A stretch of DNA of 64,000 nucleotides, taken from Adenophora triphylla var. japonica. Lineage: Eukaryota; Streptophyta; Magnoliopsida; Asterales; Campanulaceae. Positions within the stretch are counted from its first letter, which is position 1; each line of letters starts with the position of its first letter. The stretch is from the NCBI GenBank assembly GCA_022495995.1, contig JAFEMH010002460.1, positions 62,001-126,000 of the forward strand, in the 5' to 3' direction. Positions 10,268-20,364 of this stretch are shown in pieces. Below the pieces are notes generated by a model that saw only the letters and a list, made by a program, of their open reading frames with translations, was not told the origin of the DNA and did not search any database. Made by a program: the position numbers and the translations under genes.

Positions 10268-11859
10268 CCCGTTCGTATGGTTAAGTTTGAATTATCATGC
10301 TAGAATTAAGATATAAATTGTTTATATGCTTATTGCATGTTTTGTATGCGGTAGAATGTTTATTATTTATGTGAGACAATGTGAAAATCGTCTTTTGATT
10401 ATGCTGAATTAAATCTGTAAAAGTTGTTTACTTGATTTGATTGCTTTATGATTGGAATTGATTGAAATTCAGAAAATCTGCCAAACTGGCAACTCAAGTC
10501 GTGCGACAGAGTTGGCCACGAGGAGAATATCTGGTAGCTGGCCTTGGTATGTCACGCGACAGATCTGGCCAACTGGCTGACTGCGCCGCGCGACATAACT
10601 TGCCAATATGTGCAGAATCAGTTTGTTAATCTTTCTGCTAATCTGTGATTATGTTGATAATCTGAGATGTTTTATGTCTTAATCTGGATGCTATAAATTT
10701 CTGGAAATAAAATTTATAGGGCTATGCTAGATTAATTCATTATTTATGCATGCTTAATTAATTTAAATGTGTTTTTATTAATTATTGCGATGCATGAATT
10801 ATTTGTTCTTAAGTGTTAAGAAGTTTTGTTAAATGTTTAGTTGAAACATTGAATTGATATTTCCTGTATGTTTAGTTGAAACATCAAAATTTTGGTTTTC
10901 TGATTGTTTATGAGTAATAAGACAGTTTACGCAAAATTTGAAGGGATCTGATTGTTTATGAGAAACAAATCAGTTTATGAGTCTGATTGTTTAAGAGAAA
11001 CAAGTCAGTATATAAAGTATTGATTATGTTGCATTCAAATTGGTATTGTAATTGTGCATGACTAGAAGAGTTCTGTCGAAGGAAGATTTGGTACTTAAGC
11101 AGTCCTTGTGGCTCACCTATTTTCTTGAGAACTTACCTGGTGTACATTATGATTATCTTTGTTGATATGCTTATAATATACTTTAAAGAACCTTCATTTA
11201 ACTTTTAAGTTCTTTATGCCAATCCATGATTAAAACACTTGAGACCACTCGGATAGTTTTGGGTGGGCTTGCCATAGCAAGGTGCTTTGATTCTATTCCG
11301 TTTACGAGCAAGATGAGGAAATGGTGGTTCCTAGACGTTTAAAGTGGATGAACTTAATTGGGTTATCAAAATGGTTTTGAACCCAAGGCATAAGATGAGA
11401 TTAAAATATGCTTAAACATAGGATGTCTTAAACAAATCTCATAAAAGATCTAAGAGTCATATATGATATGATTGATATTTTCTACCTAATTAATTTAATC
11501 TTGAGCGGTGTGCCATAGCGTACTTGAGATTAAATTAAAGTTAGATCTTAGCCCTAAGAGTCATTTACGATATGATTGATGTTTTCTACCTAATTAGTTT
11601 AATCTTGAGCGGTGCGCCATAGCGTACTTGAGATTAAATTAAAGTTGGATCTTAGCCCATTAAATGCATATTATGCTTATTTGCATTGGAAGGTGTATGA
11701 TTTAGTGGGAGTATTTGTAAAATACATTATTTGCTCTTAAATGATAAATGTGTTGATATTGATATGTGTTCATATAATTTGTATATTTTGTTGTAGAAGT
11801 AGCATTACATAATGATAATTGTGATTCGTCCTTATGAAGGACAAAGTTCGAAAGGAACG
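10268..11859 (+). other. Copia-B untranslated leader with internal duplication
   Basis: No gene is supported. A tandem duplication of about 105 bp lies at 11465-11660; each unit contains TAATCTTGAGCGGTGTGCC or its variant and GCGTACTTGAGATTAAATT. The leader is unusually long for Ty1/copia. Confidence 0.6.
10495..10600. repeat. Three GYCGYGCGACA motifs in the Copia-B leader
   Basis: GTCGTGCGACA, GTCACGCGACA and GCCGCGCGACA occur at about 10498, 10554 and 10586, interleaved with CTGGCCA/TTGCCA words. They are the same motif class as in the U3 region of the same element. Confidence 0.85.
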
Positions 11860-14800
11860 ATACAAATAATTTTGATTGGATCAGAAACCTAAAGAATGAT
11901 TCTTGGGTAAATGTGTACGTTCTTTACGAATCCGTTCCTACTGAATCCTCTGCAAATGTTGCAAAAGGAAAATAAGGAAGCAACATTAGAAACATATTGA
12001 TGATTCTGACAATATTGCTTGCCTTATATTTGCCACCATGTTTAAAGGCTCTTATGAAGAACCTTGAGCACATGATAACGATTCTTTTGTTCTAGCATAA
12101 CGCAAAAAGGGAAATGTTTCAAGTGCAAGCTAGGCAAAAGATATATGTTGTGGTGAAGGCTCTTAATTCATATGATGAAAGAAGGAGCAATCCGCAAATT
12201 GTGTTAATGGTTGACACAATAAAAGGGTTCATAAAGGAAGGAAAAGAAGGTAAAGCAAAAGTTGCTAAACCTAGGACAAAAGTTGTCATAGCCGAAGAGG
12301 CTAAACCCAAAGTGTCTCAAAAGGATGCATTTTGCTATCATTGCAATAAGATTGTCATTGGAAGCAAAGTTGCAAGGCTTATTAGGAAGGCCTAAAAGGT
12401 GAAGAAGGGCAATATGATTGCTACTACTTCAATTATCTATATGATAGATATTTTCTTTTCGACTTCTTGTTCTTGGGTATATGATACCGGATTGGATCCC
12501 ACATTTGTTTAAATGTGCAAGGAACAAAGAATAGAAAGTTACTCAAAGAAGGTAAGTTAAACCTATGCATAAAAATGGAGCAAGGATTGCTACATTAGCC
12601 ATAGGGACTTATGAAGTCACTTTACCTTGTGAAGTAGTACTTGTTTTGAACAAGTATGACTACGTTCCGGATTTGAGTAGGAGTATTATTTCCGTTTCTT
12701 AAATGGATGATGAAGGATATAATTTTCTTATTTTCAATAAGATGTTTTATATTTATTTAATGATATGCCTTATTGTATTGCATATGTCATTAAATGGTCT
12801 TCATATCCTTGATGTTAAGAAACAAAATAATATTGAAGATATCTAAAATATAAATGGGAATTCTGAACGGACAATATGAACAACGTGTTCATATGGCATT
12901 GCCGGCTTGGTCAAATAAATAATAAACATATATCTAAACTCCATTAACATGGACTTTTAGACTCATATGACCATGAATCATTTGAGGAATGTGGATCTTA
13001 TTTATTGGGATTATTGACCAAACCACCCTACACTAAGAGTAGTGGGAAGGCTAGTGACTTATTGGTCATTATACATGAGATGTATGTGGACCATTAAGTA
13101 GCATTGCTAGGGGAAGACTTCAGTATTTCATCACATTTTACTAAAGACTTATCTAGATATGACTATGTCTATCTGATGAAGTCCAAAGGTGAATCGTTTG
13201 AGATGTTTCGAACATTTCAAGATGAAGCACAAAATAAACTTGGCAAAACTATTAAGTACTTCGATTAGATCGAGGTGGTGAATATTTGAGCCAAGAGTTT
13301 GACAATCATCTCAAAACTATGAAACCATTTCAGAGTTGACTCCACCCGAAATACCACATTGTATGGTGTGCCTGAAAGGAGGAATTGAACCTTGTAGGAC
13401 ATGGTTCGTTCGATGATGTGTCAATTAGACTTTCCTATTTCCTATTTCCTTTTGAGGATATGCATTAGAAATGATACGGCTACACTGAATCGAGTCCCTA
13501 CTAAATTGGTTCCTTAGTCCCCACATGAGATGTGGCATGGAAGAAAACATAGTTTGTCTTTCATGAAGATTTGGGGTTGCGAGTCTTATGTAAAGAGACT
13601 TGTATCTTATAAGTTAGCACCAAATTTGACAAAGTTATTTTTGAAAATTAATCTTACAACCGCAAAGGGAACAAAACGTTTGTTGCTCTACACGATTTGT
13701 TTCTTGAGAAATAGTTTCTCAATAAAGAATCTAGTGGGAGTAAAATTAATCTTGAAAAGGTTCAAGAACCTGAAAATGACATGGATCCAAGGGTAGAGAC
13801 AGAACCAAGTTCACAAAGGAGGTGTGGAACCGGTTCAAGATGCACAAGTCCATCGTAGATCGGATAGGTTACAATCCGAACCCAAGAAATATTGATTTCT
13901 CGTATCGGAAAGTAATAAGGTGGAAGTCATTGAGAATGACAATCCTACTTCCTATCTTGAGGCGATGTCCACTCCTAATTTGGATAAATGGTTAGAAACC
14001 ATGGAATCCGAATTACAATCCATGTTTGACAATCAAGTTTGGAACTTGATTGGGCTACCTGAAGGTGTAAAAACTAAAGGGTGCAAGTAGGTCTTCAAAG
14101 ACCGACATGGATGTGAAGGTGTATACTTTCATGACTAAGAATTGTAACAAAGGGATTTAGGTAAATTCATAGTATTGACTATGTTGAAACCTTTTTCGCC
14201 AGTTACAATGTCGAAGTCTGTTAGAGTTTCAATTGCCATTATCACATATTGTGACTATGTGATATGACAAATGGATGTCAAATGACTTTCTTTAAATGTA
14301 AAGATTATTAAGGATGTGTATAGTACACAACCCGAATAGTTTGTCGGTCCAAGAAACTCTAATAAAGTATGCATGTTGCAAAGATCCATAAGATGGGTTG
14401 AAGCAAGCTTCAAGAAATTGGAATCTTCGTTTTGATGAATTGGTCAAAGAGTTTGACTTCATCAAAGAACAAAGATGAATCGTGTGTATGCATGAAATTC
14501 AGTGGGAGCGTAGTATTATTTCTATTGTTTTATTACAATGATATCTTAATCATTGGAAAAACAAGTTTCGACACTTAAGACTGTCAAAGTCTTGGTCAAG
14601 GAAAGGTTTCTCAATGAAAGATATGGGTAAAGTCGCTTACATCCTTGGCATCAAGATCTATAGAGATGGATCTAGAAGGATAAATTGGTTTGAGTCAAAG
14701 TATCCATAATGACAAGATTCTTAGAAGAGTCTAAGAAGAGTAGCTTGTCAATGGGTCATGGTATTTCTCTTAGCAATATTCATTGTCTTATGACAACTGA

Positions 14801-15440
14801 TGAGCAAAAGGGAAATGAATGAAGTTCCATATGCTTCGGCATTTGGATCTGTCATATATGCCATGATTTGTACTAGACTCGACATCTCGTATGCTCTAAG
14901 CATGATGAGTCGATACCAATCTGATCATGTTGAGAACCATTGGATGGCAGTCAAGAAGATCCTTAAGTACTTAAGAAGAACTAAGGATATGCTCTTGGGA
15001 TTTGAAAGATTGGAAGTTAATCTTGTTGTAAGGGTTACATAGATGCTAGCTTCCAAACTGACAAAGTTATTTTAAAATCGCAATTAGGATTTGTGTTTAT
15101 GCTTATTAGAGGTGCAGTTTTGATTGGAAGAGTTCCAAGCAAAATTGTAGCTGATTCTACTACTAAGGCCGAATTTTAGCAACATATGATGTGGCTAAAA
15201 GAGGCAGTTTGGATTAAAAGTTCATTAGTGTTTTGGAAACATTTCAAGTATCACTAATCGGTGAACTTTGTTGTGATAAATATGGTGTCATTTGTGCAAA
15301 CAATGGAACCAAGTTCACAATGGTGATCCAAACACTCACTTAGATGTTCTTCGAGGAATTCATAAAAAATGAGAAGACGTTAAGATATACAAAGTATCAA
15401 CCGATGATGACATAAGGGATTCACTAACAAAGACCCTCGC
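11860..15440 (+). pseudogene. Copia-B gag-pol, extremely degenerate
   Basis: Recognisable in order: gag with DWIRNL near 11878, KREMFQVQARQK (12106-12140) and KPKVSQKD before a broken zinc knuckle CYHCNK (about 12330); integrase core with DLSRYDYVYLMKSKGESFE (about 13145-13200); RT with KWLETMESELQSMFDNQVW (about 13985-14045); and RNase H-side motifs YASAFGSVIYAMICTRLDI (about 14827-14885) and HLDVLRGIHKK (about 15338). Dozens of stops and shifts separate them. The order matches a Ty1/copia polyprotein. The YVDD core is no longer legible. The copy could not have supplied its own proteins. Confidence 0.85.
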
Positions 15441-15500
15441 ATAGGCAGAAGCATGATGGTCATGTTAGATCCATGAGCATTCGATACATAAATGGAGCCT

Positions 15501-15516
15501 GGTGCAAGTGGGAGAC
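15501..15516 (+). promoter_or_regulatory. Copia-B polypurine tract
   Basis: GGTGCAAGTGGGAGAC lies directly before the 3' LTR start TGTTGG and would prime plus-strand synthesis. Confidence 0.85.
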
Positions 15517-16701
15517 TGTTGGTGTAATGCCCTAGGCTTTAGTTATGTTTAACTGAGAACCGTTATGTATCATCTTTATCGTTTAAGTTTATTATTTGAT
15601 TAATATAAAGTTTGCATATTTATTGTAATAATCTCCGTCCCTGATTATTAAGAGAATAATTAGTATAATTGTCAATGGATAATCATATGATGATTGTATG
15701 CATAGAGATGCACATTGAAATTATGGGTACTTGTTAGAGAACAAGTGACTGGACTTGACCAGTATGAGATTTATGTCATGGTCAAATGTCATAATTAAAT
15801 CTCATATGGTCACTTCATTTAGTCCCTAGACCTGAGATTATCATGACCTTACATATGATGAAATTCATGTTTGATTTTAGTCAAACGATATCTTAACACG
15901 ATATTTATAAAGGCTATTTTTGGCATGTTCGAATTCATGATGGGAAGGATGATAAGTCAAGATGGAATTTGTCCATCGAAAGAGAGATGTTTTGCTTGGG
16001 CCCCTCGATGAGTGATAATGATGAAAGCATGTGGCCACACCCCAATTTGATTGGACTATCATTATACTCATGATCAAGAAAGCATTGAACAAATACAAGT
16101 TGACGAGGACCATGACTTGTGTTCAATATAACATCGTGAGACAAAGGGAGAAATGGAAGTGTACCATTGGAAACATGAATTCTTACGTTATATTATTTGG
16201 GTAGACATAATGGCTTGCTAGAGTCCGCTTATGTCTTATGAGGGTCGATATGATCGAGCTCATTGCCAACATAATATAATCCTATTGGGTCACACACAAC
16301 TAGAATGAATTGGTTAAACCAAAGAAAGAATGATTGAGAGTTCCTGAACTGGCTTAATACGCCGCGCGACAGAACTTGCCATATGGAGTCCTGGGTCGTG
16401 CGACACATTAAGGCATGAGGCGTATACAGAGCAGTTTCCTAATTCGATTAGGAAACTAATATCAATACTAAGGTAGTATAAATATGCAGTCTGTAAACCC
16501 TAATCAGTCTAGCCGAATTTTTCAATAGAAAATTCACAACAAAAGGTTTCTCAATGTTCTCTCCAAGGTTTAAGAATCTAGCAATTCACAAGAACTGTTC
16601 TTGGTTCATTCTAACGTGTGGATACTACTAGAGGGTCTTCGCTCGTACGACGATCAAGGCCTAGAGTTCAAATTGTCCAAAGCAATCTGAAGGTTCAAAG
16701 G
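15517..16701 (+). repeat. Copia-B 3' LTR, truncated by 193 bp
   Basis: Aligns with 8877-10061 and then stops at AAGG (16698-16701), where Copia-A sequence identical to 8129 onward begins. The normal CCCAACA terminus and any 5-bp target duplication are missing. Confidence 0.93.
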
Positions 16702-17449
16702 AAAAACTTTAACAAAGCTGCTGTAGAGTGTTATAATTGCCATAACCTAGGACACTATCAGAATTAATGTCCTAGCTGGGAGAAAAAGGTAAATTATGCA
16801 GAGTTTTAGTATGAAGAAGAAACGCTTCTGATGGCACATGTGGATCTCCCTCAAAGCAAGAAAGAAAGAGCGTGGTTCCTTGATTCTGGATGCTCAAATC
16901 ATATGTCTGGGAACAAGGATTGGTTCGTGGAGCTGGATGAGGAATTTCGACACTCGGTAAAGCTTGGGAATGATTCGAGACTGAAGGTTATGGGAAAAGG
17001 AAGCATCAGGATGGAATTCAGAGGCCAGATTCAAATGGTGAGTGATGTATTCTATATACCAGACCTACATAACAACTTGCTTAGTATTGGTCAGCTTCAA
17101 GATCGAGGGATAATTACTGTAATCAAACATGGAGTTTGTAACTTATATCATCCAGATAAAGGTTGCATCATGGAGAGTATAATGACTAAAAATAGGATGT
17201 TTGTCGTAATTGCAAACATTCTTTTACCTTCATCCTCATGCTTTAATGTTAGTGCCGAGGAAATCGGTGACCTTTGGCACAAGAGGTTTGGTCATTTAAG
17301 CTATCGAAATCTAGAACTTCTATGCAACAAGAACTTAGATCGAGGGATGCCAAAACTCAAAGCTTCAACAAAAGAATGTGCCGGCTACATGATAGGAATG
17401 CAGCACCGTAAACCTATTCCCAAAAAGAACAAGTGGAGAGCTACAAGAC
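16702..17449 (+). repeat. 748-bp duplicated Copia-A segment, right copy
   Basis: Pairs with 8129-8876. This copy continues without interruption into integrase and RT, so it represents the unbroken Copia-A reading. The protease Asp codon is at 16882-16884. Confidence 0.93.
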
Positions 17450-19140
17450 AATTACAACATGTGTATTCAGACTTATGCGGTCCAATCTCTCCAGCATCAC
17501 ATAGTGAAAAGAGGTACATACTGACATTTATTGATGATTTCAGTCGTAAGTTGTGGGTTTATTTTCTGAAGGAGAAGAGTGAAACTTTTTATATTTCAAA
17601 AAAATTAAAGTTTTAGTAGAGAAAGAATCTGGTCTTTAATTATGTTGTTTAAGGACAGACAGTGGCGGAGAGTTTAATTCAAAGGAGTTCTTGAATTTTT
17701 GCACAACTCAAGGCATAAAAAATGCAGTTAACTGCAGCACTTATGCCTCAACAAAACGGAGTTGCTGAGCCTAAGAATCGTACAATTCTAAACATGGTGT
17801 GCTGCCTTCTTGAAGAAAGAAATATGCCCAAGATGTTCTGGCCAGAAGCGGTGAAATGGACGTGCCATATACTCAATAGAAGTCTTATATGTGTTGTGAA
17901 GAACAAGACACAAGAAGAATGTTGGAGCGGAGTTAAGCCTAGTGTTGAACACTTTAAAGTGTTTGGATGCATAGGGAATGTCCATGTACCAGATGCAAGA
18001 AGACTGAAGTTGGATGCCAAGAGTCAGAAGCTTGTCATGATTGGTTATAGCGATGAATCAAAGGCGTACAAAATGATAAATCCCTTGAATAAGAAGGTTA
18101 CAATTAGTAGAGATGTGATTTTTGAAGAAAATGATTGTTGGGACTGGGGGAGAACTGAAAATGAGGCAAATAATGACATCCTAGATTGGGGAGAAGAATA
18201 TGAAGATTTTTTTGATGTTGAGCCTGAAGATGATAGCAACACAGAGGATGAAGAGCAGGAAACAGCCGAAGAAGATGGTGAACCAGAAACAATCGAAGTA
18301 GACGATGAAGATGGCATATCTTCACCCTGTAGAGCTACAACTTCACCAACTAATAAAAGAGAAAGAAGATTTCCAGCGTATCTTCAAGATTACACGACTG
18401 GTGAAGGACTATCAGACGATGAGGTACAAAATCTTCTCATGTTTATGTGTACTAATGATCCTGTTCATTATGAGGAAGCAGTTAAAATAAAGAGATGGCG
18501 AGATGCTAGGGACATGGAGATCAAAGCAATAGAGAAGAATCAGACTTGGCAACTAGTCCAGGCACCACAAGGAACTAAAGTAATAGGAGTGAAGTGGGTA
18601 TATCATACAAAGCTGAATGAAAATGGTGAAGTAGATAAATGCAAAGCTCGGCTCGTGGCTAAAGGATATGCTCAAAAGAAGGGTATAGATTACAATGAAG
18701 TATTTGCCCATGTTGCTAGATGGGATACAATTTGAATGGTGATAGTTGTGGCAGCAAGAAACGGCTGGAAATTATATCAGTTAGATGTTAAAAGTGCATT
18801 CTTGCACAGAGAGCTAAATGAAGATGTTTATGTTTCGCAGCCACAAGGATATGAAATAAAAGGTGAGGAGACGAAGGTTTACAAATTGAAGAAGGCATTG
18901 TATGGGTTGAAGCAAGCTCCACAAGCATGGTTTAGCAAAATCGAGGGGTACTTTATTAAGCATGGGTTTGAAAGAAGTTGCTATGAACACACCTTGTTCA
19001 TCAAAAAGGAAGAAAATAAGATATTAATTGTAAGTCTTTATGTCGATGATTTTATTTTCACTAGTAATGATTGGGTTATGATGCAAAATTTCAAAAACAC
19101 TATGAGAAGAGAATTTGATATGACTGACCAGGGGGAAATG
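16702..19140 (+). pseudogene. Copia-A protease, integrase and RT (inverted block, right part)
   Basis: Open frame 16831-17616 holds the protease (LDSGCSNHM) and integrase start, with HKRFGHL and the core Asp in VYSDLCGP. A frameshift follows near 17610. The DSGGEF core motif is legible near 17655 and the catalytic Glu region, PQQNGVAEPKNRTI, begins at about 17745. Frame 17722-19140 carries an acidic linker (about 18190-18310), RT with VKWVYHTKLNENGEV and KARLVAKGYAQ, a TGA at 18733-18735, then QLDVKSAFLHRELNEDVYV and the YVDD catalytic motif at 19039-19050. It ends at GEM (19140), where minus-strand gag begins. Confidence 0.9.
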
Positions 19141-19283
19141 AATGGCTGGTTGCACGAACTGGGCTACTGCTAATGTTGCCATCATGTGCCATAGCCCCTC
19201 ACTTTTCTCACACTTTCTCTCGTGTTTTCCCTCCTTTAACTCTCTCGGATCAAACCCCGTTTGAACTAGGCTCTGATACCAAT
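19141..19283 (-). pseudogene. Copia-A gag start, leader and primer-binding site
   Basis: On the minus strand, TGGTATCAGAGCC (19281-19269) is the initiator tRNA-Met PBS two bases after the 5' LTR. A purine-rich leader follows, then ATG at 19192-19190 encoding MAHDGNISSSPVRATSH, cut at the inversion breakpoint. The next recoverable gag codons are on the plus strand from about 7548, so roughly 35-40 gag codons are lost (inferred from usual copia gag length). Confidence 0.8.
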
Positions 19284-19534
19284 TGTGATCACAGTATAAA
19301 CACTAATTTGCAAGCTATGCAAAGATGATACTCTGATGATTTATTCAATAAACTAAGGCTCTATATACAGCCAATACATGAACATAAAAAAGTTAAAAAC
19401 TAGCTGATAAACATTTATCCTAATTACTAAGTCAAACCAACTAACTCATCTAAATATCCCTATTAGCTAGGACTTATTAAACAAAAACAAAGAAACTTTC
19501 AAACTTTTATGACTCAGCATCTGAAATTCTAACA
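19284..19534 (-). repeat. Copia-A 5' LTR (251 bp)
   Basis: Plus strand TGTGATCACAGTATAAAC...CTAACA. It pairs with 4671-4921. Target duplication GGTAG follows at 19535-19539. Confidence 0.92.
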
Positions 19535-19835
19535 GGTAGAGGTATGGGGTGAGAGCAGTATGGAGGAGGAGGAGGAGGAGGAGGAGGAGGGGATGCCATG
19601 AGGCCTTGTGGGTTACGATTTTAGAGGGTGACGACATTAATGGGGGGATGCGGCGGAGAAAGAGGGATAACAGTGGAAGGGATGGAGATGGATATGGAGG
19701 CGTACGAGGAGGAGAGTGGGGGGAGAGGAGGGTTTTAGATTTTAGGTTTTAGGTTTTTTTTTTAATTAAATTCTTACCTTTTAGTTTTCTTCAAATGAAA
19801 ATTAGGCCCTATGGTTTATTTTTTTAACCTTTTAA
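19535..19835. other. MULE interior right of Copia-A; GGA repeat
   Basis: No credible gene. A (GGA)n tract lies at about 19551-19580. The rest is G-rich, then a TTTAGGTTT-rich stretch at 19735-19757. Confidence 0.55.
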
Positions 19836-20030
19836 ACCGAACTATCTAAATTACCCTTTATAATTCAATCACTTGAGCTACATGACCTTTTAACATAAAA
19901 ACATACCGTGTTAGTGATAGTTATAAAGAATGCAAAAAAATGAGTTGGATAAGTTGTTGAATGCAATGAAAATGAGTTTGGTGGTAAAATTAATGAAAAA
20001 GAGACATAATCGGTTTTTTTTTTTTTTACC
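19836..20030 (-). repeat. Right terminal inverted repeat of the MULE
   Basis: Inverted partner of 3754-3960. It ends in a T-tract plus ACC, with the target duplication TTTCATCTA immediately outside at 20031-20039. Confidence 0.8.
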
Positions 20031-20039
20031 TTTCATCTA

Positions 20040-20300
20040 TAATATGCGTTGCATTATGAATGATAAATAATATAATATACAAAAGTGACGTATGTAATTT
20101 GAACTATTTTTTTTCTACTTTATTTTAACTGTCTCAATATTGTACAAGCGGTCCAATGTTTTTTGAAATAGTAACTATCATCATAGAAATGTAAAATTAT
20201 TGATACGCACTTAGAAAATGGTATTCATAATAATTCTTAAAACATTTGCTATAAAATTAACATACAAAAATCATGTGATTAAATTTCTTTAATTGAATTC
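20040..20300. other. AT-rich spacer between MULE and Tat LTR stub
   Basis: No gene or clear repeat recognised. It is the right-hand flank of the MULE insertion site. Confidence 0.5.
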
Positions 20301-20364
20301 TGATGCGATATTATAAAATATAATTGGGCCCAAGGGCAAGTGGGCCCAGGGTCAATAGAATGGG
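20301..20364 (+). mobile_element. Stub of a Tat/Retand-type 5' LTR
   Basis: TGATGCGATATTATAAAATA followed by TTGGGCCCAAGGGCAAGTGG resembles the first ~60 bases of the LTRs at 2925 (TGATGCGATAATGAAAAATG...) and, less closely, 37713. It is cut after 64 bases by LTR-b. It plausibly marks the left end of the Tat element whose gag resumes at 27944. Confidence 0.7.

Larger units (their letters stand above)
8877..16701 (+). mobile_element. Copia-B: Ty1/copia element nested in Copia-A, 3' LTR truncated
   Basis: The 5' LTR spans 8877-10254, the PBS 10256-10267, a degenerate gag-pol about 11860-15440, the polypurine tract 15501-15516 and the 3' LTR 15517-16701. The 3' LTR lacks the last 193 bp present in the 5' copy and is joined by shared AAGG to a second copy of the Copia-A segment. 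The LTRs differ at about 27 of 1185 sites by eye. The coding region is riddled with stops despite this young LTR age. Confidence 0.9.
4671..19534 (-). mobile_element. Copia-A: Ty1/copia element with inverted interior and nested insertions
   Basis: 251-bp LTRs lie at 4671-4921 and 19284-19534, both in minus orientation, flanked by the same five bases GGTAG (4666-4670 and 19535-19539). The primer-binding site lies at 19269-19281 and the polypurine tract at 4922-4934. The minus strand carries only the first ~17 gag codons (19192-19141) and the RT end plus RNase H (5800-4937). Gag, protease, integrase and most of RT lie on the plus strand (7542-8876, 16702-19140). The plus block stops after Gly-Glu-Met and the minus block starts with the next expected codons, Lys-Tyr-Phe-Leu-Gly. 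So one element has suffered an internal inversion. The LTRs differ at about 13 sites of 251. Confidence 0.85.
3754..20030. mobile_element. MULE-type element with ~200-bp inverted ends, now 16.3 kb through nested insertion
   Basis: The identical 9-bp sequence TTTCATCTA lies immediately outside both ends (3745-3753 and 20031-20039). The ends (3754 to about 3960, and about 19836 to 20030) are imperfect inverted copies, sharing an A-tract, ATTTTACCACC, TTGCAT and GTGATTGAATTATAAAGG in the same order. Nine-base target duplications and long TIRs are hallmarks of Mutator-like elements. Without Copia-A (4671-19534) the element is only about 1.4 kb and shows no transposase, so it was non-autonomous. 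The terminal A/T tracts differ in length between ends. Confidence 0.8.

Noticed and set aside
18045..18325. Ser-rich minus-strand ORFs opposite Copia-A
   Set aside because: They are shadows of the acidic linker between integrase and RT on the plus strand.
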